DNA of 53,841 bases from contig JAAYTB010000102.1 of the NCBI GenBank assembly GCA_012523855.1, positions 1-53,841 on the forward strand. Reading direction: 5' to 3'. This document shows, in pieces, positions 26,920 through 36,447 of this stretch (position 1 is its first letter; the number at the start of each line of letters is the position of its first letter). Below the pieces are notes generated by a model. That model was not told where the DNA came from. It saw nothing but the letters and a program-made list of their open reading frames with translations, and made no database searches. This DNA is from Clostridia bacterium (lineage in GTDB: Bacteria > Bacillota > Clostridia > Clostridiales > Clostridiaceae). Both the position numbers and the translations under genes were made by a program.

Positions 26920-27610
26920 TTTTATAATTATTTTGTATAACTTCTTTCGTTTTTTCAGATAAATTTTTACGTTCTTCCTTTGATAAACTATCAATTATTA
27001 TAGGTCTTCCAATAACTAAAGTAACATCTGTAGGAGAAAATTTGTTATTGTTATTTTCATAGGCCTTGTAGCTACCACAAATGGTTATGGGTACAATTGG
27101 AACTGCTGATTTTAAGGCTAACTTCATACTCCCTTTTTTAAATTCTCCAATTTCATCACTCTTGCTTCTAGTACCTTCCGGAAAAATTAATATAGAACAA
27201 TAGTTTTGTAGATTATTAGCACCTTGGTTGATTGATTCTATAGCTTCTCTTACATTGTCCCTGTTTAAAAAAACGCAACGAATCTTTTTCATCCAATAAC
27301 TTATAAAAAATACCTTTTCTAGCTGTTTCTTAGCTATAAAACCTATAGGTTTATCTATTTGTGAAAGAACAACAGGAATATCAACATAACTTTGATGGTT
27401 ACCTACAAAAAGACAGTGTCCATCTGGTATGTTTTCTAATCCCACTGTATGAACCTTTACACCTATTGTTTTCAATGTATAATTGGCCCAGTTCCTAACT
27501 ATTTTAGAATGAAAGTTTTGCGCCCTATCAGTTTTTTTAGTAAACAATAGTTTAATTCTAGCAATTATCATATAAGCAAATATCTTGGATATTTTAAAAA
27601 CAGTTACCAT
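26915..27610 (-). CDS. plsC: 1-acyl-sn-glycerol-3-phosphate acyltransferase
   Basis: 231 aa. PlsC acylates lysophosphatidic acid to phosphatidic acid at the membrane. One N-terminal hydrophobic segment (1-20), the catalytic NHQSYVD (NHxxxxD), the acceptor-binding FPEGTRS, and the conserved VPITICGS. ATG 27610 is placed after AAAGGTGG; the GTG at 27622 is inside this ribosome binding site. Terminator shared with DUF378. Confidence 0.88.
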   Translation of the reverse strand: MVTVFKISKIFAYMIIARIKLLFTKKTDRAQNFHSKIVRNWANYTLKTIGVKVHTVGLENIPDGHCLFVGNHQSYVDIPVVLSQIDKPIGFIAKKQLEKVFFISYWMKKIRCVFLNRDNVREAIESINQGANNLQNYCSILIFPEGTRSKSDEIGEFKKGSMKLALKSAVPIVPITICGSYKAYENNNNKFSPTDVTLVIGRPIIIDSLSKEERKNLSEKTKEVIQNNYKK

Positions 27611-27718
27611 CAATGGAGCCACCTTTCAAAATCTATCAATATTATTTAAAAAATACTTTAAAGCCATTAGCGTATGTGTTAAACTGGTTTCATAAACATA
27701 TTATGGAGGAAACTTGTT

Positions 27719-28582
27719 ATGAAAAAAATAATAAGGCAATTAGCAATGACCGTGCTAATTCTTTGTTTATTTACCTCATGCAATTATAACACAAGAAATA
27801 CAGGTGATACAAATAAATCCCTAAAGGATGAAAAAATACTTAAGGTTCATTTTATTGATGTAGGTCAAGGTGACGCAACTTTAATTGAATTGAATGGTTA
27901 TACTGCTCTCATAGATGCTGGTCCCAATTTTTCATCAAAACGATTAGTAAACTATCTAAGAGGAGAAGATATAAAGAGGATAGATTATATCATTGCAACA
28001 CATCCTGATGAGGATCATATTGGTGGTATGGATGAAATATTAAAGGAGTTCAAGGTTAAAAATTTTTATGCACCAAAACTTACTAAAAACACAGAGACTT
28101 TTAAGAAGATGGTAAATGAACTAAAAAAGCAAAATTTAAAAATTATTGTACCTTATCAAGGTATGGAGTTAGACTTAGGAGAAGAGGCTAATTTAATATT
28201 TTTAACTCCCTTAGAATATCAGTGGAACAATGATAATAATTTCTCCTTAGTTACAAAGATTAATTTTAAAGATACTTCTATTCTTTTTATGGGAGATAGT
28301 GAGTCCGAAGTTGAAAGGCAGTTATTGAAAGATTCCCATGTACTAGAATCAAATATAGTGAAACTAGGACATCATGGAAGCAAATCATCCACAAGCATCG
28401 CTTTTCTAGATAAGGTAGCTGCAGACTATGCTATCATATCATGTGGCAAAAATAATAAATATGGTCATCCTCACAAGGAGACGATTGATAAATTAGATAA
28501 ATTAAAAATAAAGTACTATAGAACAGATTTGGATGGGAACATAATTTTTAGAAGTGATGGTGATTACATTATTAAAGACTAA
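27719..28582 (+). CDS. Lipoprotein with ComEC/Rec2-like metallo-beta-lactamase domain
   Basis: 287 aa. Lipoprotein signal peptide with lipobox LFTSC (Cys21). A spaced linker follows, then a stand-alone MBL-fold hydrolase: HFIDVGQGDATLI, ALIDAGPN, THPDEDHIGG (His95, Asp99, His100), LFMGDSE, KLGHHGSKSSTS and SCGKNNKYGHP. This is the same domain found at the C-terminus of the DNA-uptake channel ComEC, where it may degrade DNA. Here it is tethered outside the cell membrane with no ComEC core next to it. An extracellular nuclease or phosphodiesterase role is plausible. Strong TGGAGGAAA site. Confidence 0.85.
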   Translation: MKKIIRQLAMTVLILCLFTSCNYNTRNTGDTNKSLKDEKILKVHFIDVGQGDATLIELNGYTALIDAGPNFSSKRLVNYLRGEDIKRIDYIIATHPDEDHIGGMDEILKEFKVKNFYAPKLTKNTETFKKMVNELKKQNLKIIVPYQGMELDLGEEANLIFLTPLEYQWNNDNNFSLVTKINFKDTSILFMGDSESEVERQLLKDSHVLESNIVKLGHHGSKSSTSIAFLDKVAADYAIISCGKNNKYGHPHKETIDKLDKLKIKYYRTDLDGNIIFRSDGDYIIKD

Positions 28583-28600
28583 GCATAGCCTAGTCTTTAA
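28572..28600. terminator. Bidirectional terminator
   Basis: TTAAAGACTA...TAGTCTTTAA stem between the MBL lipoprotein gene and the convergent ABC operon. Confidence 0.65.
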
Positions 28601-28607
28601 TAGGATA

Positions 28608-29330
28608 TTATAAAACTTTACTTAAAAAATCTATAGTTCTTTGATTTTGTGGATGATCAAAGATTGCTGTAGGTGTTCCTTCTTCCAATATATTTCCTTC
28701 ATCCATGAAAAGAACTCTATCCCCTACCTCTTTAGCAAAGCCCATTTCATGTGTAACTACTACCATTGTCATGCCTTCAGCAGCTAACTCCTTCATTACA
28801 TTGAGAACTTCTCCTACCATTTCTGGGTCTAATGCAGATGTCGGTTCATCAAAGAGCATTACTTCTGGTTCCATCGCTAAAGCTCTCGCTATAGCTATTC
28901 TTTGCTTTTGTCCACCGGATAATTGGTTTGGATAAGCGTTAGCCTTATCTTCTAAACCTATTTTTTTAAGCAATTTAAAAGCTATTGCTTCTGCATCCTC
29001 TTTACTCAATTTCTTTACTCTTATTGGAGCAAGAGTTATATTCTGAAGAACAGTCTTATGTGGAAACAAATTAAATTGCTGAAAAACCATGCCCATTTTT
29101 TCTCTTAATTTGTCTATGTTAACGGTCTTATTTGTAACAACCTTTCCCTCGAATTCGATTTTACCACTTGTAGGTAGCTCCAACAAATTCATGCATCTTA
29201 GAAAAGTACTTTTACCAGAGCCACTAGGGCCAATAACTACCACTACTTCTCCTTTTTTAATATGACAATTAACACCTTTCAACACGTCTAGTTTTCCAAA
29301 TCGTTTTTCAAGCTTATTAATTTTAATCAC
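28608..29330 (-). CDS. Polar amino acid ABC transporter ATPase (GlnQ type)
   Basis: 240 aa. Walker [11 protein letters not shown]-loop [11 protein letters not shown], signature LSGGQKQR, Walker [13 protein letters not shown], and switch His in VVTHEMGFA. Its size and the [12 protein letters not shown] segment are typical of the HAAT/PAAT (polar amino acid) family. GTG start, 8-bp overlap with the permease gene. It energises uptake by the two upstream gene products. Confidence 0.93.
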   Translation of the reverse strand: MIKINKLEKRFGKLDVLKGVNCHIKKGEVVVVIGPSGSGKSTFLRCMNLLELPTSGKIEFEGKVVTNKTVNIDKLREKMGMVFQQFNLFPHKTVLQNITLAPIRVKKLSKEDAEAIAFKLLKKIGLEDKANAYPNQLSGGQKQRIAIARALAMEPEVMLFDEPTSALDPEMVGEVLNVMKELAAEGMTMVVVTHEMGFAKEVGDRVLFMDEGNILEEGTPTAIFDHPQNQRTIDFLSKVL

Positions 29331-30018
29331 TGTTCTTCATCCTCCTCTCAAGTATGGCCATAAGTTTTGATAAAGTAAATGTTAATATGAAATATACAAT
29401 AGCTACAACTATATACGGCATAAATGGCATAGCGTTTTTACCAGAAATAATTTTTGCTTTAAACATTAGATCAGCAATTCCTATTACAGCAACTATAGAG
29501 GATTCTTTTATTATAGTTACAAATTCATTACCTAGAGCAGGTAGAATATTTTTAATTGCTTGAGGTAAGATAATTTCTTTCATTGCCAAAGAATGTTTCA
29601 TTCCTAAAGATCTCGCAGCTTCCAACTGTCCTTTATCAACTGCTTGAATACCAGCTCTAATTATCTCTGCAACATATGCAGCGCTATTAATTGATAACGT
29701 TATAACACAGGACATAAAATCAGAAAAATTCATACCAATAACCGGATCTAGCCAGTCGGCATTTGGGAACTCAATACCTATTTTTGAAAGACCAAAGTAA
29801 ATTATTAATATTTGCACATATACTGGAGTTCCACGAATAAACTCAATATAAGTAGCCGAAATTGATTTTAGCATCCAATTTTTAGAAAGCCTCATTAAAG
29901 CTAGAAGGGTCCCTACCAAAGTCCCTAAAATTACTGTAAACAAAGCAATTAAGATAGTGTTTTTTGCCCCTTCCAGATAGTATAGGTAATATTTTGATAT
30001 AAATTCTATAAATCCCAA
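29323..30018 (-). CDS. Polar amino acid ABC transporter permease
   Basis: 231 aa from TTG 30018, six nt after GGGAGGTG; an upstream in-frame ATG lies inside that region and is unlikely. About five transmembrane helices and the EAA-like coupling loop [34 protein letters not shown], quoted here in two halves: [17 protein letters not shown] and [17 protein letters not shown]. It partners with the GlnQ-type ATPase and the binding lipoprotein. Confidence 0.92.
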   Translation of the reverse strand: MGFIEFISKYYLYYLEGAKNTILIALFTVILGTLVGTLLALMRLSKNWMLKSISATYIEFIRGTPVYVQILIIYFGLSKIGIEFPNADWLDPVIGMNFSDFMSCVITLSINSAAYVAEIIRAGIQAVDKGQLEAARSLGMKHSLAMKEIILPQAIKNILPALGNEFVTIIKESSIVAVIGIADLMFKAKIISGKNAMPFMPYIVVAIVYFILTFTLSKLMAILERRMKNSD

Positions 30019-30049
30019 TACATACACCTCCCTCATTTTAACATAACAA

Positions 30050-30073
30050 ACTCCTGACCTGTTTGTCAGGAGT
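30050..30073 (-). terminator. Intra-operon attenuating hairpin
   Basis: ACTCCTGAC-AAACAG-GTCAGGAGT (minus strand) lies between the binding-protein gene and the permease gene, followed by TTTGTTATGTT. It is expected to reduce read-through and favour excess binding protein. Confidence 0.6.
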
Positions 30074-30092
30074 CCATATGGATTATATTGTT

Positions 30093-30908
30093 CTATTGAT
30101 CCTTTTGTTCTTCAGCTAGTTTATTTGCTTCTGTTAAGAATTGATCAATTTTACCTTCTGATATCAATCTATCAATAGTTTTATTAGCCTGTTCAACTAG
30201 CTCTGTGTTTCCTTTTTTAAAGGCAATCGCTGAACCTCCTGTTTCATCCGTTACTTCTACAGAGGTTAGTGCAATATCATTATTTGACTTTACATATGAT
30301 TCTGCAACAGGCTTTTCCATAATGATTGCATCTACTTTTCCTGTTTTTAACATAAGTACAAGATCAGTAATTTTTGCAACTTCTTTTATTTCTTTTGCCT
30401 TAGCAACTTTTTCCTTGGCCATATCTGCTTGAATGGAGCCTTGTTGTACTCCAACTACTTTTCCGTTCAAGTCCTCAAGTGCTTTAACACTGTCGGCGCT
30501 ATCTTTTTTCATCACTATACCGTGAGTTGCTGTATAATATATTTTTGAAAAGTCTGCGTTTTGTTTTCTATCTTCAGTTGGAGTCATACCTGCAATAACC
30601 ATATCAGCCTTATTCGATGCCAAAGCTGCTAAAAGCCCATCAAAATCCATATCCTTTATTTCAAGTTCAACATTCATATCCTTAGCTATTTCTTTAGCTA
30701 TTTCTATATCAAAACCAACTATAACATCTTCTCCATCTATATTAGCATGAAATTCATATGGTGGATAGTCAGCGCTTGTAGCTACAATAATTTTATTTTT
30801 TTTATCACCACCATCGGCTTTATCATCCTTCTTAACACATCCCACTGTAAATAACACAGCTGAAAGAGTTAATGTTGCAATTATCTTTTTCATAATTTTT
30901 TTATTCAT
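30093..30908 (-). CDS. Amino acid ABC transporter substrate-binding lipoprotein
   Basis: 271 aa. Signal peptide ending in lipobox FTVGC, charged linker KKDDKADGGDKK, then an SBP_bac_3 fold: VATSADYPPYEF, GFDIEIAKEIAKDM, MVIAGMTPTEDRKQ and VGVQQGS. This matches the PAAT-type cluster for a polar or basic amino acid; the ligand is not identified. AAAGGAGTGG precedes the ATG. First gene of the operon, with a near-consensus promoter. Confidence 0.92.
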   Translation of the reverse strand: MNKKIMKKIIATLTLSAVLFTVGCVKKDDKADGGDKKNKIIVATSADYPPYEFHANIDGEDVIVGFDIEIAKEIAKDMNVELEIKDMDFDGLLAALASNKADMVIAGMTPTEDRKQNADFSKIYYTATHGIVMKKDSADSVKALEDLNGKVVGVQQGSIQADMAKEKVAKAKEIKEVAKITDLVLMLKTGKVDAIIMEKPVAESYVKSNNDIALTSVEVTDETGGSAIAFKKGNTELVEQANKTIDRLISEGKIDQFLTEANKLAEEQKDQ

Positions 30909-30940
30909 ATAATACCACTCCTTTTCCCCTTATGCGAAAT

Positions 30941-30969
30941 ATTATACAACTATATTCATAAATATGCAA
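30941..30969 (-). promoter_or_regulatory. Promoter of the amino acid ABC operon
   Basis: Minus strand TTGCAT (30964-30969), 17-bp spacer, TATAAT (30941-30946), about 35 bp before the binding-protein ATG. Confidence 0.7.
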
Positions 30970-31090
30970 CACTTTTTTTATAATAAATTTAATAACAAGT
31001 GTTTTATCGCAATATTTGCATTTTGTACTTAAATTTATGGATTTTTATACAAAAATGAATGAATAATAGGAATAGATCTCAGAGCTTATA

Positions 31091-31119
31091 TTGACTTTAA
31101 CTTTCCATTAATATAATAT
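31091..31119 (+). promoter_or_regulatory. Promoter and short leader of gltX
   Basis: TTGACT near 31091, 17-bp spacer, TAATAT. The leader then carries a small CTCC/GGAG hairpin followed by TTTTTTATTTT (about 31150-31175). It could attenuate transcription, but it lacks T-box sequence elements. Confidence 0.5.
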
Positions 31120-31197
31120 TTATGTTAGAATGTTAGAAAGCATTATACCGCTCCTTTTAATGGAGTTTTTTATTTTATAAATTGGGAGTGAAATGAA

Positions 31198-32658
31198 ATG
31201 TCAATAAAAAAAATTAGAACTAGATTTGCACCTAGCCCTACAGGATATATGCATGTAGGAAATTTAAGAACAGCACTTTATGCCTATTTAATTGCTAAGC
31301 ATGAAGGCGGAGATTTTATTCTTAGAATTGAAGATACGGACCAAGAAAGATATGTAGAAGGAGCTGTAGAAGTAATCTATAAAACTCTACAACTAACTGG
31401 TTTAAATCACGATGAAGGACCAGATATAGGTGGAGAGTTTGGCCCTTACATTCAAAGCCAGAGAAAGAATATATATAAAAAATATGCTAAGGAACTTATA
31501 GAAAAAGGTGAAGCTTACTATTGTTTCTGTGATAAAGAGAGACTAGATTACTTAAAAAACAATGCAGAGAATGCAAAGGGAATTGTAAAGTACGATAAAC
31601 ATTGCCTTCATCTTTCTCAAGAAGAAGTAAATAAAAAATTAGCAGAAGGTATACCTTATGTAATAAGGCAAAATAATCCTACCGAAGGAGCCACCAGCTT
31701 TGACGATGTTATATACGGAAAAATCGAAGTAGATAATTCTGACTTAGAAGATATGATCTTAATAAAATCCGACGGCTTGCCAACATATAATTTCGCTAAT
31801 GTAGTAGATGATCATCTTATGGGAATAACTCATGTGGTAAGAGGCAGTGAATATCTTTCCTCATCACCTAAATATAACCGACTTTATGAAGCCTTTAATT
31901 GGGATATCCCTATTTATGTTCACTGTCCTCCTATAATGAAGGACGCTCATCAAAAGCTTTCGAAAAGAAATGGAGATGCCTCTTTTGAAGACTTGCTTGA
32001 AAAAGGCTATTTAAAAGATGCTATAGTAAATTATATTGCCTTATTGGGGTGGAACCCAGGAACAAACGATGAGGTATTTAGCTTAGAGGAATTAGTTAAA
32101 GTATTTGACTATAAAAATATAAATAAATCTCCTGCTATTTTTGATAATGGAAAGCTAAAATGGATGAATGGAGAATATATTAAAAAATTATCCTTAGAAG
32201 AGTTTCATGAATTAGCACTACCTTACTATAAGCAGGTTATTAAGAATCCTTCTATCGACTTGAAGAAAATATCCCAATTGCTTCAGACAAGAGTGGAACT
32301 ATTAAATGAGATCCCTGAGAAAGTAGACTTTTTTGATAAACTTCCTGAATATGATATAGACCTTTATATCCATAAAAAAATGAAGACTAGCGTGGAAAAT
32401 TCCTTATTAGCTTTAGAAAAATCTTATGAAAAATTATCTAATCTTGAAACTTGGACATTTGATAAAATTGAAAGTAGCTTAATGAACTTAGTAAAGGAAA
32501 TGGAAGTTAAAAACAGTCTAATTCTTTGGCCTGTAAGGACTGCATTGTCTGGCAAAAAATCATCACCAGGTGGAGCTTTTGAACTTGCTGAATTACTTGG
32601 AAAAGAAGAATCTCTTAATAGAATTAAGATAGGCATAGAAAAGCTAGCAAATAAGTAG
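31198..32658 (+). CDS. gltX: Glutamyl-tRNA synthetase
   Basis: 486 aa class I synthetase. It has the HIGH-type motif in [51 protein letters not shown], and KLSKRNGD (KMSKS equivalent). The C-terminal helical anticodon-binding part is complete. It charges tRNA-Glu, and possibly tRNA-Gln if the organism uses GatCAB. Monocistronic, with its own promoter and a strong terminator. Confidence 0.95.
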   Translation: MSIKKIRTRFAPSPTGYMHVGNLRTALYAYLIAKHEGGDFILRIEDTDQERYVEGAVEVIYKTLQLTGLNHDEGPDIGGEFGPYIQSQRKNIYKKYAKELIEKGEAYYCFCDKERLDYLKNNAENAKGIVKYDKHCLHLSQEEVNKKLAEGIPYVIRQNNPTEGATSFDDVIYGKIEVDNSDLEDMILIKSDGLPTYNFANVVDDHLMGITHVVRGSEYLSSSPKYNRLYEAFNWDIPIYVHCPPIMKDAHQKLSKRNGDASFEDLLEKGYLKDAIVNYIALLGWNPGTNDEVFSLEELVKVFDYKNINKSPAIFDNGKLKWMNGEYIKKLSLEEFHELALPYYKQVIKNPSIDLKKISQLLQTRVELLNEIPEKVDFFDKLPEYDIDLYIHKKMKTSVENSLLALEKSYEKLSNLETWTFDKIESSLMNLVKEMEVKNSLILWPVRTALSGKKSSPGGAFELAELLGKEESLNRIKIGIEKLANK

Positions 32659-32665
32659 AGATAAA

Positions 32666-32710
32666 AAAACACATACTAAATACTATCTGTAAGTATTTAG
32701 TATGTGTTTT
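32666..32710. terminator. Bidirectional terminator
   Basis: A perfect 19-bp stem, AAAACACATACTAAATACT with its complement, 7-nt loop, between gltX and the convergent RNase H-like gene. Confidence 0.88.
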
Positions 32711-33362
32711 CTTTATTGAAATTTCTTGCAAAAGAGTCCCAGTTAGCTAATATTTCAAAAAGACTAACCACGTCTTGTTCATTGTACAACAAAATTGTTT
32801 GGATCTTTTCCTTAGGCATTCTATTTATATAATCCTTATCTTTCATGATTTTACTAAAAGTTTTAGCCAAATTAGCTCCGCTTATAGGTCTGTTACCCCG
32901 TACAATATTAAATTGCTTTTCTATAGTTTTAAGACCTGTGCATATACCTGTAGTTTCTTTAAAAAGATCTTGGATATCTACTTTAATAAAATTGTCAAAG
33001 TTAAAAGACACTTTATATTTTTGAAACAAATAGTTAATCACTGTATAATCGTTGTTACCAGAAAAAGTAACTATGTGGATTTTGCCATTCTTATATGCAT
33101 TTTGAAAATAATCTTTAGCCATTTTCACAATTACTGGTGCATCTTTATTGCTTTCAATCATATATTGAGTTACTCTTAAAACATTTTTTTGAGAATCATA
33201 AAAACAGGATCCAAATACACCAATACATATAGGTTTCTTATATACATAGTGTTCCAAATCGAAAAAAATAGCCTTATTAAATATATCTTCATAGCCCTCT
33301 ATTTGCAGTTTATCTGTAGATATAAGATCCTTAATATCAATTATATTTTCTCTAATTATCAC
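32697..33362 (-). CDS. RNase H-like exonuclease-fold protein (YprB/RNase_H_2)
   Basis: 221 aa. DEDDy-type arrangement: FFDLEH near residue 34 (first D/E pair), a middle TFSGNNDYTVINYLF with Asp, and YNEQDVVSLFEIL (Tyr-x3-Asp) near the end. This matches the RNase_H_2 family of predicted 3'-5' exonucleases. Substrate unknown. GTG start with a modest AGAGTG site. It lies 14 bp after the HAD gene on the same strand, likely one operon. Confidence 0.7.
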   Translation of the reverse strand: MIIRENIIDIKDLISTDKLQIEGYEDIFNKAIFFDLEHYVYKKPICIGVFGSCFYDSQKNVLRVTQYMIESNKDAPVIVKMAKDYFQNAYKNGKIHIVTFSGNNDYTVINYLFQKYKVSFNFDNFIKVDIQDLFKETTGICTGLKTIEKQFNIVRGNRPISGANLAKTFSKIMKDKDYINRMPKEKIQTILLYNEQDVVSLFEILANWDSFARNFNKENTY

Positions 33363-33376
33363 CTTATCACTCTTTT

Positions 33377-34105
33377 CTACAACAAGCGAATGTTTTTTGC
33401 AGTCAAACTATAAATTACATCTTTTCGCTCTACTGCAATTTGCACTTTTTCACAAATCACATTATCCTCTAAAACCTTCTTCAGCAACTCTCTAGTCGGA
33501 TTAACACAAATAGGATATTTAACTTTTTTAAACATTGAGAAGTCCCCAGAAGTATCACCGTAAGCATAGCAAAGATCCAAATCTAAATCATATTTTTCAG
33601 CAAAATAATCTATAGCCTTGCTCTTACTTTTGCTATCCCACATTGGTATAACCTCACCAGTATATAAGCTATTTTCATCTATCACATACTCAGCCCCTAA
33701 ATAGTCGTCGAAACCGTGTTTTAAAGACATCTCTCTCACTAATTCTTTGGGACTTCCAGAAATGGTGATAACCTTATGGCCCTGCTCCTTATGCCATTTA
33801 ATTTTGTCTCTGGTAAAGGTATAAACTCTGTCCCCCTTCTGTTCAACAACTCTTTTAGCGATAAAATCGATTTGTGACTTATGCAATCCCTTAACAGCCT
33901 CAGTATATATATCCGCTATTTTTAATAAATAATCGTCGTAATTACCTTGTCTTCTATCCCAGCGCTGATATTCAGGCCTTACCTCATTATACCATTTTTC
34001 TGGTTTTATAATATCAGATTTCACTAACTTTTTAAATATTTCTGCAATAAGCCCCTCTCTATAAAGTGTTCCATCAATATCAAAAAATGCAGCACTATTA
34101 CCCAT
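33377..34105 (-). CDS. HAD-IB family hydrolase (SerB-like)
   Basis: 242 aa. HAD motifs I FFDIDGTLYREG, II TISGSPKELV, and IV YGDTSGDFSMF. The helical cap lies between I and II, as in the HAD-IB group of phosphoserine-phosphatase-like enzymes. AAAGGAGGG before ATG. The substrate is not predictable from sequence alone; some relatives act in lipid or sugar-phosphate metabolism. Confidence 0.8.
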   Translation of the reverse strand: MGNSAAFFDIDGTLYREGLIAEIFKKLVKSDIIKPEKWYNEVRPEYQRWDRRQGNYDDYLLKIADIYTEAVKGLHKSQIDFIAKRVVEQKGDRVYTFTRDKIKWHKEQGHKVITISGSPKELVREMSLKHGFDDYLGAEYVIDENSLYTGEVIPMWDSKSKSKAIDYFAEKYDLDLDLCYAYGDTSGDFSMFKKVKYPICVNPTRELLKKVLEDNVICEKVQIAVERKDVIYSLTAKNIRLL

Positions 34106-34194
34106 ATGACCCTCCTTTAAAACTTTCTTATATTTTATTATAGTCCAATAAGTATTTTTTTAAAACCAAATGTTTTCACGGCATTCTTTTTTCG

Positions 34195-34223
34195 TTGACA
34201 AGCTTTCCTACTAGTGCTATTAT
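34195..34223 (+). promoter_or_regulatory. Promoter of feoAB
   Basis: TTGACA (34195-34200), 17-bp spacer, TATTAT (34218-34223), with an extended TGC before the -10 box. Confidence 0.8.
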
Positions 34224-34229
34224 TTGCTT

Positions 34230-34248
34230 GAGAATGATTTTCATTATA
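34230..34248. promoter_or_regulatory. Fur box of feoAB
   Basis: GAGAATGATTTTCATTATA matches the 19-bp Fur consensus GATAATGATAATCATTATC at 15 positions. It sits over the transcription start of feoA, the classical place for iron-dependent repression. Confidence 0.75.
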
Positions 34249-34260
34249 GGAGTGACAAGT

Positions 34261-34494
34261 ATGAGCATTAATGATTTAGATATAGGACAAACTGCTTATG
34301 TGAAAGAATTATCAATGGATTCTCCTTTTACAAAAAGATTACTGTCTTTAGGCTGTATTAAAGGCACTAAAATAAAACTAAAAAAAATAGCTCCTTTTGG
34401 CGACCCCATACTTATAAATTTCCATGGATTTGACTTAGCTATAAGAAAAAAAGACGCTGCAAATATTCAAGTCACTGCCACTAAGGAGGAATAA
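34261..34494 (+). CDS. feoA: Ferrous iron transport protein A
   Basis: 77 aa SH3-like FeoA from ATG 34261 after AGGAG; the longer frame reads through the promoter. Motifs: GQTAYVKELS, RLLSLGCIKGTKI, PFGDPILINFHGFDLAIRK in part. A cytoplasmic partner that modulates FeoB. It is followed directly by feoB (1-nt gap) and controlled by the Fur box. Confidence 0.92.
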   Translation: MSINDLDIGQTAYVKELSMDSPFTKRLLSLGCIKGTKIKLKKIAPFGDPILINFHGFDLAIRKKDAANIQVTATKEE

Positions 34495-34495
34495 G

Positions 34496-36259
34496 ATGAT
34501 AACTGCTGCTTTAATTGGTAATCCTAATGTTGGTAAGACTACCCTATTTAATTTATTGACTGCTTCTAATCAATATGTAGGAAACTGGCCTGGAGTTACT
34601 GTGGAAAAAAGAGAAGGAATTTTAAATAAAAACATTAAAATTGTTGACTTGCCTGGAATCTATGCCATGGATACATACTCTAATGAAGAAAAAGTTTCCA
34701 AGGAATTCTTACAAAAAGAAAAAGTAGATCTTATTATTAATATTGTAGATGGTTCTAATTTATTTAGAAATTTATATTTAACCCTTCAGTTAAAAGAATT
34801 TAAAATTCCTATTTTATTGGTTATCAATATGATAGATACTGCAGAATCAAAAGGTATCACTTTTGATTTAAATAAATTAGCACAGTCTCTTAATATAGAC
34901 ATTCTAGCTATATCTGCTGCTAAAAATAAAGGGGTAGATAAAGTAATTGACTATTTATCAAAGGGTAATTTTAGAAGTGATGGCCTGGAAAACCCTTATA
35001 AATTTTCCACTGAAGAAGAAAGCTATAAATATATAGAAAAGATATTGGATTTATCCGTAAAAAAGGAAGAAGGTAATGGGTCAACAGTTACAGATCTAAT
35101 AGATAATCTAGTGTTAAACAATTGGTTAGCTTACCCTATTTTCATCTTTATGATGATTTTAATCTTTAAATTTACATTTAGCTGGGTTGGACAACCACTT
35201 GCAGACCTGCTGGATATAGGTTTGAATGATCATTTAGTTCCCTGGGTAAGGGGATTCTTGGCTACAAGTAGCCCTTGGTTTCAATCACTTATACTAGATG
35301 GAATAATTGGCGGTGTAGGTTCCGTAGTTGTCTTTCTTCCCATTATTCTCACCTTATTTTTAGGAATATCTTTACTGGAGGAAAGTGGCTACATGGCTAG
35401 AGGTGCCTTTATCATGGATAAACTCATGAGAAAGATGGGCCTTTCTGGTAAAGCTTTTATACCAATGATTGTAGGTTTTGGTTGCACTGTGCCAGCCATT
35501 ATGTCTGCAAGAACTTTAGAAAGCGAAAAAGATAGAAAGTTAGCTGCTTTATTAGCACCTATGATGTCTTGTAACGCTCGATTACCAGTATACGCTTTAT
35601 TTGCTTCTGTTTTCTTTTCAGGTAAAGAAACTATAGTAGTTGGTTCCCTCTACCTACTAGGTGTAGTAATGGCTTTTATAATTGGAATACTTTTTAAAAA
35701 TACCTTATTCAAAAAAGATGAGGAACCTTTCATTATAGAGCTACCTGAGTATAGAATACCTACTTTTAAGAACGTAGCCTCTAATACTTGGGAAAAAGGA
35801 AAAGGATTTTTGAAAAAAGCAGGTACTTTAATATTTTCAGTTTCTGTAATTGTTTGGTTCTTATCTAATTTTAATCTTAAAGGTATGACTGAGATTGAAA
35901 ATAGCCTATTAGCAACTATAGGTAAGTTTATTAGTCCTTTTTTCCAACCTTTAGGCTTTGGTGAGTGGCAAGCTTCAGTAGCCTTATTAACTGGTTTAAT
36001 GGCGAAAGAAGCGGTTTTAGGTACTATGGGAGCAATATATGGTAGTAATTTAGAACAGTTGCTTTTGGGACATTTTACACATATATCAGCATATAGCTTT
36101 TTACTTTTTGTACTTTTATACACTCCCTGTATATCTGCAGTGGCTACAATGAAAAAAGAGTATGGTACTAAGCTCATGACCTTCTCTATAATATATCAGA
36201 TCGGATTAGCATGGATAATTTCTTTCATATTCTATAATATTGCAAACTTGATTATTTGA
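34496..36259 (+). CDS. feoB: Ferrous iron transporter B (short form)
   Basis: 587 aa. N-terminal GTPase (GNPNVGKT, DLPG, NMID) of about 165 residues, a brief GDI helix segment, then a polytopic membrane domain with the conserved gate motifs GFGCTVPAIMSARTLE and MSCNARLPVYALF. Imports Fe2+ across the cytoplasmic membrane. It is shorter than the ~650-770 aa of many FeoB proteins, mainly through a compact GDI/linker, but all core blocks are present. Confidence 0.95.
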   Translation: MITAALIGNPNVGKTTLFNLLTASNQYVGNWPGVTVEKREGILNKNIKIVDLPGIYAMDTYSNEEKVSKEFLQKEKVDLIINIVDGSNLFRNLYLTLQLKEFKIPILLVINMIDTAESKGITFDLNKLAQSLNIDILAISAAKNKGVDKVIDYLSKGNFRSDGLENPYKFSTEEESYKYIEKILDLSVKKEEGNGSTVTDLIDNLVLNNWLAYPIFIFMMILIFKFTFSWVGQPLADLLDIGLNDHLVPWVRGFLATSSPWFQSLILDGIIGGVGSVVVFLPIILTLFLGISLLEESGYMARGAFIMDKLMRKMGLSGKAFIPMIVGFGCTVPAIMSARTLESEKDRKLAALLAPMMSCNARLPVYALFASVFFSGKETIVVGSLYLLGVVMAFIIGILFKNTLFKKDEEPFIIELPEYRIPTFKNVASNTWEKGKGFLKKAGTLIFSVSVIVWFLSNFNLKGMTEIENSLLATIGKFISPFFQPLGFGEWQASVALLTGLMAKEAVLGTMGAIYGSNLEQLLLGHFTHISAYSFLLFVLLYTPCISAVATMKKEYGTKLMTFSIIYQIGLAWIISFIFYNIANLII

Positions 36260-36278
36260 TATTAAATGGGGTGACTTA

Positions 36279-36422
36279 ATGATAGAAATCCTAGTTTCTC
36301 TAATAATAGCAGGAGCAGCAACTTACTTTTTATATAAAAATATAAAAAATAGATCTAAAGGTTCTTGTAATTGCGGTAGCTGTTCCTCACATTGTCCTGA
36401 ATATGATCAAAATAAAAAGTAA
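36279..36422 (+). CDS. FeoB-associated Cys-rich membrane protein
   Basis: 47 aa, found by reading the gap after feoB. ATG 36279 follows GGGGTGA. One transmembrane helix (IEILVSLIIAGAATYFLY) and a Cys-rich cytoplasmic tail SCNCGSCSSHCPEY (Cys30, 32, 35, 39). This is the usual small third partner of feoAB operons in Firmicutes (FeoB_associated family). It is likely part of the Fe2+ uptake unit, possibly as a metal or redox contact. A terminator overlaps its end. Confidence 0.85.
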   Translation: MIEILVSLIIAGAATYFLYKNIKNRSKGSCNCGSCSSHCPEYDQNKK

Positions 36423-36446
36423 AGCTGACAATAGCCAGCTTTACTT
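36418..36446. terminator. Bidirectional terminator
   Basis: AAGTAAAGCTG...CAGCTTTACTT followed by TTT, between the feo operon and the convergent argS. Confidence 0.85.
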
Positions 36447-36447
36447 T

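Noticed and set aside
31141..31175. TACCGC followed by a CTCC/GGAG hairpin and T-run before gltX, like the end of a T-box
   Set aside because: The AGGGTGG part is missing and there is only about 25 nt of transcript before it; no stem I or specifier can be fitted.
32775..33179. 134-codon plus-strand frame opposite the RNase H-like gene
   Set aside because: Shadow of a recognised DEDDy protein; no translation signal.
35650..36177. 175-codon minus-strand frame inside feoB
   Set aside because: Entirely within conserved FeoB coding sequence; antisense shadow.
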